Positions 9,976 to 19,867 of a stretch of DNA of 32,862 nt are shown piece after piece. The stretch covers positions 1-32,862 of the forward strand of contig CALMKO010000027.1 in NCBI GenBank assembly GCA_937867415.1, written 5' to 3'. This DNA is from an uncultured Verrucomicrobiota bacterium. GTDB lineage: Bacteria > Verrucomicrobiota > Verrucomicrobiia > Verrucomicrobiales > Akkermansiaceae. The notes beneath the pieces were generated by a model, which saw only the letters and a program-made list of their open reading frames with translations, was not told the DNA's origin and ran no database searches. Position numbers and translations under genes: made by a program. How positions within the stretch are numbered: the stretch's first letter is position 1; each line of letters starts with the position of its first letter.

Positions 9976-10076
9976 GATGACAGGGATTGGGCAGGAAGAG
10001 TCACAGGATCAAGCATTCATTCAAACCCTTTCGACATCATGGAAGGTTTCTGGTCTCGGTGGCCGTCCGAAGCTCG

Positions 10077-10874
10077 TCACTTGATCTTATGGCCATCGAG
10101 GGTTAAGCCGGTCATGCACCACTCATGCGCCTTCGTCAGGATCGGACGCTGGATGTATTCGGTGAAGCGAGTCGGCCATGAAGAACCATCTTCTGCTTTG
10201 ATATAGTTCCAGAACGTCACGTCCACATCCGCCCCGCGAGTGCTATCAAGTCCGTTGACGGAAAACTGGAACCGCTTCATCTGCCCGCTGTCCTTCCCGA
10301 TCCAGACGATGAAGTGATCCTCCGCCGTACTCCCGATGCCAGGGGACAAGCGTCCGGCGACCAAGTGACACGACTCGTGATCCATGCTGCGCTCCTTGAG
10401 AAGACGGAAATCACGTCCATTCGCGCCAAGCCAAGACGGACCGAACAGGAAAATCGTATAGGCGTCCGCAACAAGCGCCGCAGCGCCGATGACCTCCTCG
10501 TCTTGCGACCGCAGCCCGTTGAAAAGAACCTGTGTATCCCGCCCCTTGCGCAGAACACGCTTGCTGCCGCCGGGTCCGTGGTGAAGTTGCTCCACCTGCC
10601 GCTGGCGGGGCCGATAAGTCTCTTCCGAGCACCTTCGGAACTCCGGATCCGTCACCACGGGCTGCAGCTTGGTGGCGATGAAGCTCCACTCGCCCTCGTA
10701 AGCCACGTCCACCCGCTGCCGGTTCTTCCAAGGGTCCCCCTGTAATCTGGCCGCTCTTTCGAGAACCTCCACGGCGGCAGGCTGAGACCCCGCGACCACC
10801 CGCGGCCCCGGCAAGGGCAGACTCGAACAAGAGGCCAGAAGACAAACCCAAAATCCAATCAACACCACGCGCAT
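10077..10874 (-). CDS. Uncharacterised lipoprotein
   Basis: 265 aa; lipobox-type start MRVVLIGFWVCLLASCSSLP; no domain confidently recognised. Confidence 0.7.
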   Translation of the reverse strand: MRVVLIGFWVCLLASCSSLPLPGPRVVAGSQPAAVEVLERAARLQGDPWKNRQRVDVAYEGEWSFIATKLQPVVTDPEFRRCSEETYRPRQRQVEQLHHGPGGSKRVLRKGRDTQVLFNGLRSQDEEVIGAAALVADAYTIFLFGPSWLGANGRDFRLLKERSMDHESCHLVAGRLSPGIGSTAEDHFIVWIGKDSGQMKRFQFSVNGLDSTRGADVDVTFWNYIKAEDGSSWPTRFTEYIQRPILTKAHEWCMTGLTLDGHKIK

Positions 10875-10972
10875 CCTTCACGATAAACCACCCCCTGGCT
10901 CCGTCAAGGAATGGATTCCGCAGCACGCAGCCGACGCTTGCTGGATTTCAAACTTCCAGCATACAGTCGCCC

Positions 10973-11815
10973 ATGCCGCAATCACCACGCCGACCGTTCC
11001 AAGCCCAGAAAGGACGGAACTTCGCGAAAAACCCCGGGAAAAAGCCGCCATCCAAGGATCAAGGCTGGGACCCGGTCGCTTCTTGGTATGACAAGCTGGT
11101 CGGAGAAACCGGCTCGGACTACCACCGCAATCTCATCCTGCCAGCGACCCTCCGGATGCTCGACCCCAAGCCGGGGGAATCCATCATCGATGTTTGCTGC
11201 GGCCAGGGCGTGTTGGTGAATCCGCTGTTGGAATCGAAAATCGCGCGCTTCACCGGCATCGACGCCAGTCCGCGTCTGATCGCTTCCGCCAAGGCCCGCC
11301 ATGGCGCGGACCCGCGGGTATCACTGCTTGTCGCGGACGCCTGCCTGCCCGGCCCCTGGGCCGGTGGCACCCATGACGCCGCAACCTGCATCATGGCCGT
11401 CCATGACGTGCCGGACATCGTCGCCCTGTTCTCGAACATATCCCGCGCCCTGAAGCCCGGAGCACGCGCCGTTCTCGTCTTCATGCACCCCTGTTTCCGC
11501 ATCCCGCGCAAGACCCATTGGGGTTGGGATGCCGATCAAAAAATCCAATATCGCCGTCTCGACGCTTACTCAACACCGCAGGAAATCCCCATCACCACCC
11601 ACCCGGGAAAAGCGACGGGCGAGCAAACCGTTTTCTACCATCGTCCCCTGGCCACACTTCTCACCGCCATCGGCAGCGGCGGCCTGGCCGTCACGGCCTG
11701 CGAAGAACTTTACAGCCACAGGCGCTCCCAGTCCGGCCCCTTCAGCAAGGCGGAACACCGCGCCGCAGAGGAATTCCCCATGTTCATCGCACTCAAGGCG
11801 GTGAAACCCGCCTGA
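10973..11815 (+). CDS. Class I SAM-dependent methyltransferase
   Basis: 280 aa; motif I ESIIDVCCGQGVLVNPLL, later GIDASPRLIASAKAR and ATCIMAVHDVPD. Confidence 0.85.
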   Translation: MPQSPRRPFQAQKGRNFAKNPGKKPPSKDQGWDPVASWYDKLVGETGSDYHRNLILPATLRMLDPKPGESIIDVCCGQGVLVNPLLESKIARFTGIDASPRLIASAKARHGADPRVSLLVADACLPGPWAGGTHDAATCIMAVHDVPDIVALFSNISRALKPGARAVLVFMHPCFRIPRKTHWGWDADQKIQYRRLDAYSTPQEIPITTHPGKATGEQTVFYHRPLATLLTAIGSGGLAVTACEELYSHRRSQSGPFSKAEHRAAEEFPMFIALKAVKPA

Positions 11816-11864
11816 TACGCCTTGCACGCCGGATTCATAACCCACTTGCTCCGCGCTCCCGGAT

Positions 11865-12857
11865 CTAACGGACCCGCTCCGCCACCAGCGGGCGCACCGC
11901 CACCTCATCGCCGACGCTCAGACTGAGCTCTGCGAGTTGGCGGCGCGAGAGTTCGATATCCAAAAACTGGCCGTCATGGAGTTTGGCGGTGAGAGTCGCG
12001 ACCGGGCCGGCTGAAAACAGGTGATGGACCTGGGCTAGGGAGTCGGTGGAAGGATCAAACTCCGCGGCAAACAGCACCTCGATTTCATGCGGACGCACAT
12101 AACGGGTATCATTTCCGAACCCCAGCTTGTTCACATTCCCCAAAAATTCATAGACGAAGGGCGTCCGGGGCTGATCATACACCGTCTGAGGATTTCCCAC
12201 TTGTTCAATGCGCGCGTTCCGCATGACCACCACTTGGTCCGCGAGTTCAAGAGCCTCCTCCTGGTCATGGGTTACAAAAAGAGTGGTGAGGCCGATTTCA
12301 TCATGGAAAACACGCAGCCAACGCCGGAGATCCTTGCGAACCTGGGCATCGAGCGCCCCGAATGGCTCATCCAGCAAGAGCACCTTGGGGCGGATCGCCA
12401 GTGCGCGGGCAAGAGCCACCCGCTGGCGTTGCCCGCCGGAAAGTTCGTGCGGGCGGCGACCTTCGAGTCCATCCAGTTTTACCAACTTCAGAAGCTCCAT
12501 CACCCTGCGGCGGATCTCCTCAGCTTGCAGCCTGGAACTGCGGGGAGCAACACTCAACCCGAACGCGATGTTCTGCGCCACCGTCATATGGCGGAACAAT
12601 GCATAGTGCTGAAACACAAATCCCACTCCCCGCTTGCCGGCAGGGATTGCACTGACATCCTCTCCATGGAACGCGATCCTTCCCGACCCTGGATCCGCGA
12701 ATTCCAGCCCGGCAACAATCCGCAGGAGTGTCGTTTTTCCCGAACCCGAAGGACCAAGCAAAGCCGTGAGGGAACCATCCGGCACCTCAAGAGATAGATC
12801 ATCGAGCGCCGTATAACTCCCGAACGATTTGCGAAGCGATTGAATTGAAATAGACAT
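11865..12857 (-). CDS. cysA: Sulfate/thiosulfate ABC transporter ATP-binding protein
   Basis: 330 aa; Walker [13 protein letters not shown], signature [15 protein letters not shown], Walker [13 protein letters not shown]; adjacent to two permeases and a sulfate-binding protein. Confidence 0.92.
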   Translation of the reverse strand: MSISIQSLRKSFGSYTALDDLSLEVPDGSLTALLGPSGSGKTTLLRIVAGLEFADPGSGRIAFHGEDVSAIPAGKRGVGFVFQHYALFRHMTVAQNIAFGLSVAPRSSRLQAEEIRRRVMELLKLVKLDGLEGRRPHELSGGQRQRVALARALAIRPKVLLLDEPFGALDAQVRKDLRRWLRVFHDEIGLTTLFVTHDQEEALELADQVVVMRNARIEQVGNPQTVYDQPRTPFVYEFLGNVNKLGFGNDTRYVRPHEIEVLFAAEFDPSTDSLAQVHHLFSAGPVATLTAKLHDGQFLDIELSRRQLAELSLSVGDEVAVRPLVAERVR

Positions 12858-12883
12858 CTTGTGATTGAGGCGATGATGAAGTT

Positions 12884-13720
12884 TTAGTTTCCAGTAGACG
12901 AGTGGCCCGACCAGCGCTCGATGAGGCCCTTCAGGCCGAGAGTCACAAGCGCAAGCAAGGCAAGCAACGTGGCGCAGGCAAAAGCCGCGCTGAATTGATA
13001 TTCATTATACAGCACTTCCACATGCAGCGGCAAGGTGTTGGTCTCGCCCCGGATATGCCCCGACACCACGGATACGGCGCCGAACTCCCCCATCGCCCGG
13101 GCATTGCAAAGAAGGATACCATATAACAATCCCCACTTAATGTTAGGCAGCGTGACGCGCCAGAAAATGTTCCAGCCACTTGCACCCAGGGTCACCGCAG
13201 CCTCCTCCTGGTCATTTCCCTGCGAATCCATGAGCGGAATCAGCTCACGTGCGACAAACGGGAACGTCACGAAAACCGTCGCCAGAATGATACCGGGCAA
13301 GGCGAAGATGATCTCAATATCTCGCTCTGCCAACCATGGACCGAACCACCCCTTGGCTCCGAAGAGCAACACCCATACCAGCCCGGCAATCACGGGTGAA
13401 ACGGCGAATGGCAGATCGATGAGTGACAGGAGAAGTGCCCGTCCCTTGAAACGGAACTTGGTAATCAACCACGCCGCGCTGATTCCAAAAACTGTATTCA
13501 GCGGCACAGATATACCAGCCGCAAGAAGCGTCAACCGAATCGCCGATTGCGCCGCATCATCTTCCAGCGCCGCGAAAAAAACTTCCCAGCCGCGTCGCAA
13601 GGCTTCTGCAAAAACCGCAAACAAGGGAAGGAGCAAAAACAGCGTCAGAACGAAAATGGCTCCGGTGATAAGAACGAATCTGACCGCACGGCTCTCTGTG
13701 ATGGGTGATCTGGGATTCAT
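12884..13720 (-). CDS. cysW: Sulfate ABC transporter permease CysW
   Basis: 278 aa; permease EAA-type loop [67 protein letters not shown] typical of CysW. Confidence 0.92.
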   Translation of the reverse strand: MNPRSPITESRAVRFVLITGAIFVLTLFLLLPLFAVFAEALRRGWEVFFAALEDDAAQSAIRLTLLAAGISVPLNTVFGISAAWLITKFRFKGRALLLSLIDLPFAVSPVIAGLVWVLLFGAKGWFGPWLAERDIEIIFALPGIILATVFVTFPFVARELIPLMDSQGNDQEEAAVTLGASGWNIFWRVTLPNIKWGLLYGILLCNARAMGEFGAVSVVSGHIRGETNTLPLHVEVLYNEYQFSAAFACATLLALLALVTLGLKGLIERWSGHSSTGN

Positions 13721-13729
13721 GAATGATGG

Positions 13730-14551
13730 TTAACGATGCTGCCAGTCCATCCGGCGCTGCAAGAGGTTGATCAGGAGCAACAACAGGAACGAAACCGTCA
13801 GCATCGCAGCCGCGATCACGGATGCGGCGCCATACTTGAACTGCTCCAATTGCGAGACGATGAGCAAAGGCAGGATCTCCGTTTTCATGGGGAGGTTACC
13901 CGAAATAAAGATCACCGACCCGTATTCACCGATCGCCCGGGCGAAAGCCAGCGCGAATCCAGTGACAAGCGCGGGTGTAAGCATCGGAAGGATCACCCTC
14001 CAAAATACCGTCCACCGGTCGGCACCCAAGGTCGCCGCAGCCTCTTCGATGTCTTTTCCAAGATCCTCCATGACAGGCTGAACCGTTCTAACTACGAAGG
14101 GAAAGCCAATGAAAGTGAGCGCGATGAACACCCCAAGCGAGTTATAGGCAGCCTGGATTCCCAACTTTTCCAAATGAATGCCAATCCAGCCGTTCGGCGC
14201 GTAGATCTGGGTGAGAGTGATTCCTGCCACCGCCGTTGGCAAGGCGAAGGGCAGATCCACCATCCCATCGAGCAATCTCTTCCCGGGGAACTCATAGCGC
14301 ACAAGCACCCAAGTCACCAACAGCCCGAGAACCACACTGACCATCGCCGCAGCGGCGCTCGCGCCAAAGGTAAGCTTGGCCGCTTGTAACACCCGCCGCG
14401 TGGTGAGTATTTCCCACCATTCCGCAGGCCCGACCCCGGCGGCTTTGAGAAACAACGCCGCAAGAGGAATCATGATGATCAAACCGAGGTAGATCACGGT
14501 GACGCCAAGTGAGAGGCTAAAGCCGGGGATGACACGTTTCTTGCAAGCCAT
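13730..14551 (-). CDS. cysT: Sulfate ABC transporter permease CysT/CysU
   Basis: 273 aa; [58 protein letters not shown] typical of CysT. Confidence 0.92.
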   Translation of the reverse strand: MACKKRVIPGFSLSLGVTVIYLGLIIMIPLAALFLKAAGVGPAEWWEILTTRRVLQAAKLTFGASAAAAMVSVVLGLLVTWVLVRYEFPGKRLLDGMVDLPFALPTAVAGITLTQIYAPNGWIGIHLEKLGIQAAYNSLGVFIALTFIGFPFVVRTVQPVMEDLGKDIEEAAATLGADRWTVFWRVILPMLTPALVTGFALAFARAIGEYGSVIFISGNLPMKTEILPLLIVSQLEQFKYGAASVIAAAMLTVSFLLLLLINLLQRRMDWQHR

Positions 14552-14571
14552 AGGATTTAAAAAGGTTCGTT

Positions 14572-15588
14572 CTAACGTATTTGATAGATCAGGTCGAAGG
14601 TGCCGCCATCATCGAAGTGTTCCTTCTGCGCCTTGGCCCAGCCACCGAATACGGAATCGATGGTGACGAGGGGGATCTCGGGGAATCGGGACTTGAACCT
14701 GGCCGCCACCTCAGGATTTCGTGGGCGATAGTAGTGTTTGGCAGCGACTTCCTGAGCAGCAGCCGTATAGAGAAACTCAAGATACCGCTGTGCCGCCGCA
14801 CCCGATCCATGCTTGTCGGTATTCTTGGAAACGACAGCCACCGGCGGCTCGGCAAGAATGCTGAGCGATGGGTAGATGATCATCGTTTTTCCCGGGAACT
14901 CCTTTTCGATGAGGTGCGCCTCGTTCTCCCATGACAGGAACACATCTCCGATCCCCCGCTGCGCGAAGGTCGTGGTGGAGGCGCGGGCACCGGCATCCAA
15001 TACAGGAACATTCGCGAACAGACGTTTCATATAACTCAGAACCTGTTCGCGGTCGCCCTGCATCGACTGCTCGGCCCAGGCCCAGGCGGCGAGGTAGTTC
15101 CAGCGCGCGCCACCAGACGTTTTCGGATTCGGGGTGATGACTTGCACTCCGGGCCTTGCCAGATCCGCCCAGTCCTTGATCCCTTTTGGATTTCCCGACC
15201 GCACGACGAAAACGATGGTTGAAGTGTAAGGCGCGGATTTGTCAGGCAGCAGCGTCTGCCAGTCTTTGGGCAGAAGATTCCGCTCCTGATGCAAGATGTC
15301 GATATCGCCAGCAAGAGCAAGAGTCACAACATCCGCCGCAAGACCATCCATCACCGCGCGAGCTTGTTTTCCAGAGCCGCCATGCGACTGGGTGATCGTG
15401 ACTTTACCGCCAGTTTCCCCATGCCATTCCTTTTCAAAAAGCGGATTGATCTCCGCATAAAACTCGCGGGTCGGATCATAGGAAACATTGAGCAGCTTGA
15501 TCCCGCCGCTGCTGGATTTCCTGCTGGTGCAAGCATTGACTAAGAACGGAATCACTAAAATGGCGATGAGTTGTCGGAATGGTTTCAT
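14572..15588 (-). CDS. sbp: Sulfate-binding lipoprotein
   Basis: Start [26 protein letters not shown] at 15588 gives a proper lipoprotein signal; body [25 protein letters not shown]...[19 protein letters not shown] is Sbp. The longer ORF to 15876 reads through the leader and is rejected. Confidence 0.92.
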   Translation of the reverse strand: MKPFRQLIAILVIPFLVNACTSRKSSSGGIKLLNVSYDPTREFYAEINPLFEKEWHGETGGKVTITQSHGGSGKQARAVMDGLAADVVTLALAGDIDILHQERNLLPKDWQTLLPDKSAPYTSTIVFVVRSGNPKGIKDWADLARPGVQVITPNPKTSGGARWNYLAAWAWAEQSMQGDREQVLSYMKRLFANVPVLDAGARASTTTFAQRGIGDVFLSWENEAHLIEKEFPGKTMIIYPSLSILAEPPVAVVSKNTDKHGSGAAAQRYLEFLYTAAAQEVAAKHYYRPRNPEVAARFKSRFPEIPLVTIDSVFGGWAKAQKEHFDDGGTFDLIYQIR

Positions 15589-15673
15589 GGTATTGGAGAG
15601 TGCGTCGGCACCCGGTGATCCGGTGGGCATCTGCATGAATGGTCGAAATTGCCTCCGGATTTCCGGCGGGCGT

Positions 15674-15771
15674 AAAAAAAAGACCGCCGGGAAGCGGAGG
15701 ACGATCGTGCACAAACCACCGCGTAGAAGACGCTTCGGGTGCTTGGGCAATGATCGATCCCTCCGGCGGTC
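15674..15771 (-). promoter_or_regulatory. Structured 5' leader ending in a terminator-like long stem and U8 upstream of sbp; candidate cis-regulatory RNA
   Basis: Minus-strand RNA: outer stem GACCGCCGG (15771-15763) with CCGGCGGUC (15690-15682); second stem GGAUCGAUC (15760-15752) with GAUCGUCC (15706-15699), one bulge; inner CACC/GGUG and GCGU/ACGC hairpin (15741-15717); U8 at 15681-15674. Confidence 0.6.
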
Positions 15772-15790
15772 CGGTCGGTCTCTTCTGGCA

Positions 15791-15804
15791 TGGGCGGCAG
15801 CCCA
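15791..15804 (-). other. Small hairpin UGGGC-UGCC-GCCCA in the yezD-sbp intergenic region
   Basis: Perfect 5-bp stem with tetraloop read directly. Confidence 0.45.
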
Positions 15805-15820
15805 CTGAGGTGATGTAAAA

Positions 15821-16021
15821 TTATTTCTTGGTGAGGGCCGCGTCATCTCTCGACGCGAGGAAGCGTGTTTTTTCAATGCTTTCCACCTGAGTCACCCGCC
15901 CTTCGTGGATGGTGATCTGGACCGATCCGTAGCGAAGATGGGCCACGTTCTGGCGAACCACTTCGAGCCAATCGTGTTGGGTGGCGGGTGCGGAAAAGCT
16001 TTCAGAGGGGGTCGTGCTCAT
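15821..16021 (-). CDS. YezD-like small protein (DUF2292)
   Basis: 66 aa [88 protein letters not shown] resembles the DUF2292 core, which is commonly found near cys genes. Confidence 0.8.
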   Translation of the reverse strand: MSTTPSESFSAPATQHDWLEVVRQNVAHLRYGSVQITIHEGRVTQVESIEKTRFLASRDDAALTKK

Positions 16022-16592
16022 GGATGACTGGAGGTTGACTGACAAGTTGGGAGAGACCGGCAAGCAGGCCGTCCGAGGGATCCGCTTTGCGCTTCGATGA
16101 ATGCGCCGCCCCAGCCATAGCCTCCTCGTTGGCAAATGGCGGCACGATCCCGTCGCGGCGCATTTTCCGGATCGTGACCTCGACGACTTGGCCGAGCGTG
16201 TAACGGTCGAGGATCTTGGCGATGGCATTCCGGACATCAATCATGATCATCCGCAATCCACAGTGATCCTCATCAGGGCAGCTGCACGGCTGGTAAGCAT
16301 TCTCGCTGGCGCAGCAGATCGGAGCCAAGCGCCCATCCATCAGCCGGACCAGCTCGCCGATGCCGATCTCACTCGCTGGCTTCGCAAGCGAATACCCCCC
16401 GAACTTGCCTCGGTGGGTCTCGACGATTCCTGCCTCTCGCAGCTCTTGAAGAATACGCTCCACAAACTTGAGCGGCAGCCGGTTCACCTCTGCAAGCTCC
16501 GCTCCGGAAACCGTCGCGCGCCCGACCTCCGCGGCCATCCCGAGATTGATGGTCGCACGCAACGCGTATTCAGCTTTTTTTGAAAGGTGCAT
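16002..16592 (-). CDS. Rrf2-family transcriptional regulator, Cys-rich
   Basis: 196 aa; MHLSKKAEYALRATINLGMA...LPLKFVERILQELREAGIVETHRGKFGGYSLAKPASEI is the Rrf2 winged-helix signature; Cys cluster ICCASENAYQPCSCPDEDHCG. Confidence 0.9.
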   Translation of the reverse strand: MHLSKKAEYALRATINLGMAAEVGRATVSGAELAEVNRLPLKFVERILQELREAGIVETHRGKFGGYSLAKPASEIGIGELVRLMDGRLAPICCASENAYQPCSCPDEDHCGLRMIMIDVRNAIAKILDRYTLGQVVEVTIRKMRRDGIVPPFANEEAMAGAAHSSKRKADPSDGLLAGLSQLVSQPPVIHEHDPL

Positions 16593-16595
16593 TCG

Positions 16596-16623
16596 TTAAT
16601 CTGGATGAAACAGTAGGGATTAA
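16596..16623. promoter_or_regulatory. Inverted repeat TTAATC-N16-GATTAA upstream of the Rrf2 gene; possible operator
   Basis: Perfect 6-bp arms a few bases upstream of the Rrf2 start codon, in the divergent intergenic region. Confidence 0.3.
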
Positions 16624-16731
16624 AACCGGGGATTCAAGAAAAATTTTCGGATTTTTAAAAACAGGTCGATTTTTGGAATGATTCTCTTCTTTCTTGATCC
16701 AGCGGAGTGGGTTGATGAGACTGCCATTCTC

Positions 16732-17742
16732 ATGCGCTACCTCATTCCATTCCTCATTTCCCCGTTGGTCTTCGCCCATCCTGAATCAGGCACCCAGCCG
16801 GGGGACTCCCCGCACAGCGCCGTGCGGACGGGAAATGGCGCGTGGACTTACGAGGCGGTTCCGCATTGGGGCGAGCTGCCGGATGGCAAGATCATCGGGC
16901 CCACTCACGGCGGAGTCGTGGTCGATAACGATAGCGGCTTGATCTACGCATCCACGGACTCGGAACTCTCACTGCTGGTCTATCAGCCGGATGGCAAGCT
17001 CCTCCGCACCATCGCCCCCGAGTGCCAGGGATTCCACGCGATGGCGATCACCAAGGAAAATGGCAAGACCGCCATCTTCGGCGCACAACTCAATGGCAAC
17101 AAACCTCCACAGCGAATCTGCAAGATCGATACCGATGGGAAGATCTTGTTGGAGATTCCTAATGCCGGCACCGGCGAGGTTGCGGGCGGATGGAAGGGGC
17201 TCACCGCCGTGGCCGTGGCACCCGACGGCAGGATCTTCGCCGCGACTGGCTACGGGGCGCAGATCATCCATCAATTCGACGCCTCGGGCAAATTGCTGAA
17301 ATCCTTCGGCAGCAAGGGTGAGGATGAAAAGCAATTCAACACGCCGCATGGACTTGCGGTGGATACCCGATTTGGAGAACCCCGCCTGCTCGTTGCGGAC
17401 CGGGAAAAGCGCCGACTCGTCCACTTCGACCTTGAGGGAAACTGGCTCGGCGTTCACGCAAGCATGCTCCGCCGCCCCTGCGCAATCAGCATTCTAGGCG
17501 ACCACATCGCCATCGCAGAACTTGAGGCCCGCGTCACCATTCTCGACAAAACAGGCACCCCGGTCGCCTTCCTCGGCGACAATCCGGACAAGTCCCAGTG
17601 GGCGAAGTTCCCGGTTCCACCAACCGAAATGCAGCTTGGGATCTTCACCGCCCCCCACGGCCTGAGCTTTGACAAGGATGGAAATCTCTACGTCGAGGAT
17701 TGGAATAAAACCGGCCGCCTCACCAAGTTGAAAAAACAATAA
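16732..17742 (+). CDS. Secreted NHL-repeat/beta-propeller protein
   Basis: Start chosen at 16732 (MRYLIPFLISPLVFAHPESG, signal peptide); repeated GLTAVAVAPDGRIFAATGYGAQIIHQFDASGKLLKSFG / FNTPHGLAVD / FTAPHGLSFDKDGNLYVED blades. Confidence 0.8.
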   Translation: MRYLIPFLISPLVFAHPESGTQPGDSPHSAVRTGNGAWTYEAVPHWGELPDGKIIGPTHGGVVVDNDSGLIYASTDSELSLLVYQPDGKLLRTIAPECQGFHAMAITKENGKTAIFGAQLNGNKPPQRICKIDTDGKILLEIPNAGTGEVAGGWKGLTAVAVAPDGRIFAATGYGAQIIHQFDASGKLLKSFGSKGEDEKQFNTPHGLAVDTRFGEPRLLVADREKRRLVHFDLEGNWLGVHASMLRRPCAISILGDHIAIAELEARVTILDKTGTPVAFLGDNPDKSQWAKFPVPPTEMQLGIFTAPHGLSFDKDGNLYVEDWNKTGRLTKLKKQ

Positions 17743-17766
17743 ATCACCCCGAGGGAATTCTGCGGA

Positions 17767-19848
17767 TTGCCAGCATCCCATTTCACAGCAAGGATGCAGC
17801 ACCGCATGGCCCGTCAATACACTCTCCACCGTCCACAGGCCGTCGCTACATCTGGCATCGACTACGTGGCGGCTCTCAATGCCGAGCAGTATCAAGCCGT
17901 CTCCTCCCCGCCCGGCAAGGCCTTGGTCATCGCGGGGGCGGGCTCGGGAAAAACCCGGACACTCACTTACCGCGTCGCTTGGCTGCTCGACCATGGAATC
18001 GAGGCAAAGCAGGTCCTGCTCCTGACGTTTACCAACAAGGCAGCGCGGGAAATGATCGAGCGCGTTCGCGATTTGGTGCCGCATGACACCTCGGACTTGT
18101 GGGCTGGCACTTTCCACTCGATCGGCAGCCGCATCCTCCGCCGCCACGCGGATGATCTCGGCTTCACCCGCTCATTTTCCATCCTCGACCGCGACGATCA
18201 GAAATCCCTGCTCTCATCCGTCATCGCCAGCTGTGACATCGACACCAAGGAGCGCCGCTTCCCCAAGCCCGATGTGCTCGCCTCACTGTTCAGCCTGATC
18301 GAAAACACGGGAGCTTCCCTCGAAGAGGTCATCGCCGCGCGCTATGATCATTTCTATGACTGGACGGAAAAAATCGAACTCGTCCGCACCGGCTACATCA
18401 CCAAAAAACTGGAGACAAACTCCATGGATTTTGATGATTTGTTAGTCATGACCGTGCGCTTGTTCGAAGAACGCCCCGACGTGCTCGAACTCTATCAGCA
18501 GAAGTTCCGCCACGTCCTGGTGGACGAGTATCAAGACACCAACTCCGTGCAAGGACGGATGATCGATCTACTCGTGGGCGAGACCAGCAGCTTGATGGCC
18601 GTGGGTGACGACGCCCAGTCCATCTACTCATGGCGCGGCGCGGATGTGGACCACATCCTCAGTTTTCAAAGACGCTACCGCGGAGCCAAGTTATTTACGA
18701 TCGAGACCAACTACCGCAGTGTTCCGGAGATTTTAGAGCTCTCCAACGCCGCGATCCGTGCGAACTCCGGCCGCTTTGAAAAAGATCTCAACGCCTCGCG
18801 CGAAGGCCTGGGAGTGCGGCCCGCCTTGGTCGCGCTTGAAGACCCGCGCAGCCAGGCCGCCTTTGTCGCCCAGCGGATCTTGGAACTGAGGGACGAAGGC
18901 GTGCCTCTTGAAGAAATGGCCGTGCTCTATCGCGCCCATTTCCAGAGTCTGGAGATCCAAATGGAGCTCACCGTCCGCGGGATTCCGTTCTCCATCACCA
19001 GCGGCCTGCGGTTTTTCGAGCAGGCTCACATCAAGGACATCTCCGCCTTCATGCGCTTCGTCGTCAATCGCCGGGATGAGGTGAGCTTCCTCCGGATGAT
19101 CAACCTGCTCCCCGGCTGCGGCCCCGTAGCCGCGCAGAAGTTGTGGACCGAATGGCTCAAAAGCGGTTGGGCCACCCGGGAGGAACTGCCACCGAAGTGG
19201 TCGGAGCTCCTGCTCACTTTCAAGATCCCCAAGAAGGCCACCAAACATTGGCAACAACTTTGTTATGTGATGGACGAGCTCACCCCTGGCGGCGTCTTTG
19301 CACGACCCTCGGACATGATCTTCAGCATCCTGGAAGGAATCTATGATGAATACCTCCAGGCCAGTTTCGAGAATTTTGAAAATCGCCGCAACGACATCGA
19401 GCAACTCTCCCAATACGGCGGCACCTTCGATGACATCCTCGAATTCCTCGCCCAGCTTTCACTGATGAGCTCCGTCGATGGCGAACCCAAGGGTGACAAG
19501 TCGGAACCCACTGGGGAGAAAATCACCCTCTCATCGATCCATCAAGCGAAGGGACTTGAGTGGAAGGCCGTCTTTCTCGTCTGGCTTGTCGATGGCCAAT
19601 TCCCAAACGGCCGCATCCTCGAAGCCGACGACTTAAACATGTTAGAGGAAGAGCGGCGCCTTTTCTACGTGGCGCTGACCCGAGCCAAGGACGATCTCTA
19701 CCTCACCTACCCGATGATGAATCCCAAGTCCTACTCCGGAGACATCATCTGCCGCCCGTCGCGCTTCCTGGAGGACTTCCCCGCAGAGCTCGTTGAAGAA
19801 TGGCAAGTCGGAGACGCGGACGCATGGAGCGAGGACGAACCCTTCTAA
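17767..19848 (+). CDS. UvrD/PcrA/Rep-family ATP-dependent DNA helicase
   Basis: Motifs LNAEQYQAV, IAGAGSGKTRTLTYRV, VDEYQDTN, GDDAQSIYSWRGAD, TLSSIHQAKGLEW, RLFYVALTRAKDDLYL. Start uncertain (TTG 17767, ATG 17794 or ATG 17806). Confidence 0.93.
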   Translation: MPASHFTARMQHRMARQYTLHRPQAVATSGIDYVAALNAEQYQAVSSPPGKALVIAGAGSGKTRTLTYRVAWLLDHGIEAKQVLLLTFTNKAAREMIERVRDLVPHDTSDLWAGTFHSIGSRILRRHADDLGFTRSFSILDRDDQKSLLSSVIASCDIDTKERRFPKPDVLASLFSLIENTGASLEEVIAARYDHFYDWTEKIELVRTGYITKKLETNSMDFDDLLVMTVRLFEERPDVLELYQQKFRHVLVDEYQDTNSVQGRMIDLLVGETSSLMAVGDDAQSIYSWRGADVDHILSFQRRYRGAKLFTIETNYRSVPEILELSNAAIRANSGRFEKDLNASREGLGVRPALVALEDPRSQAAFVAQRILELRDEGVPLEEMAVLYRAHFQSLEIQMELTVRGIPFSITSGLRFFEQAHIKDISAFMRFVVNRRDEVSFLRMINLLPGCGPVAAQKLWTEWLKSGWATREELPPKWSELLLTFKIPKKATKHWQQLCYVMDELTPGGVFARPSDMIFSILEGIYDEYLQASFENFENRRNDIEQLSQYGGTFDDILEFLAQLSLMSSVDGEPKGDKSEPTGEKITLSSIHQAKGLEWKAVFLVWLVDGQFPNGRILEADDLNMLEEERRLFYVALTRAKDDLYLTYPMMNPKSYSGDIICRPSRFLEDFPAELVEEWQVGDADAWSEDEPF

Positions 19849-19867
19849 CTGACAAGCCCGTCCGCGA

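Noticed and set aside
15589-15876. N-terminal extension of the sbp ORF (434-aa version)
   Set aside because: Extension translates the structured leader and overlaps the YezD-like gene; the lipoprotein signal starts at the internal ATG at 15588.
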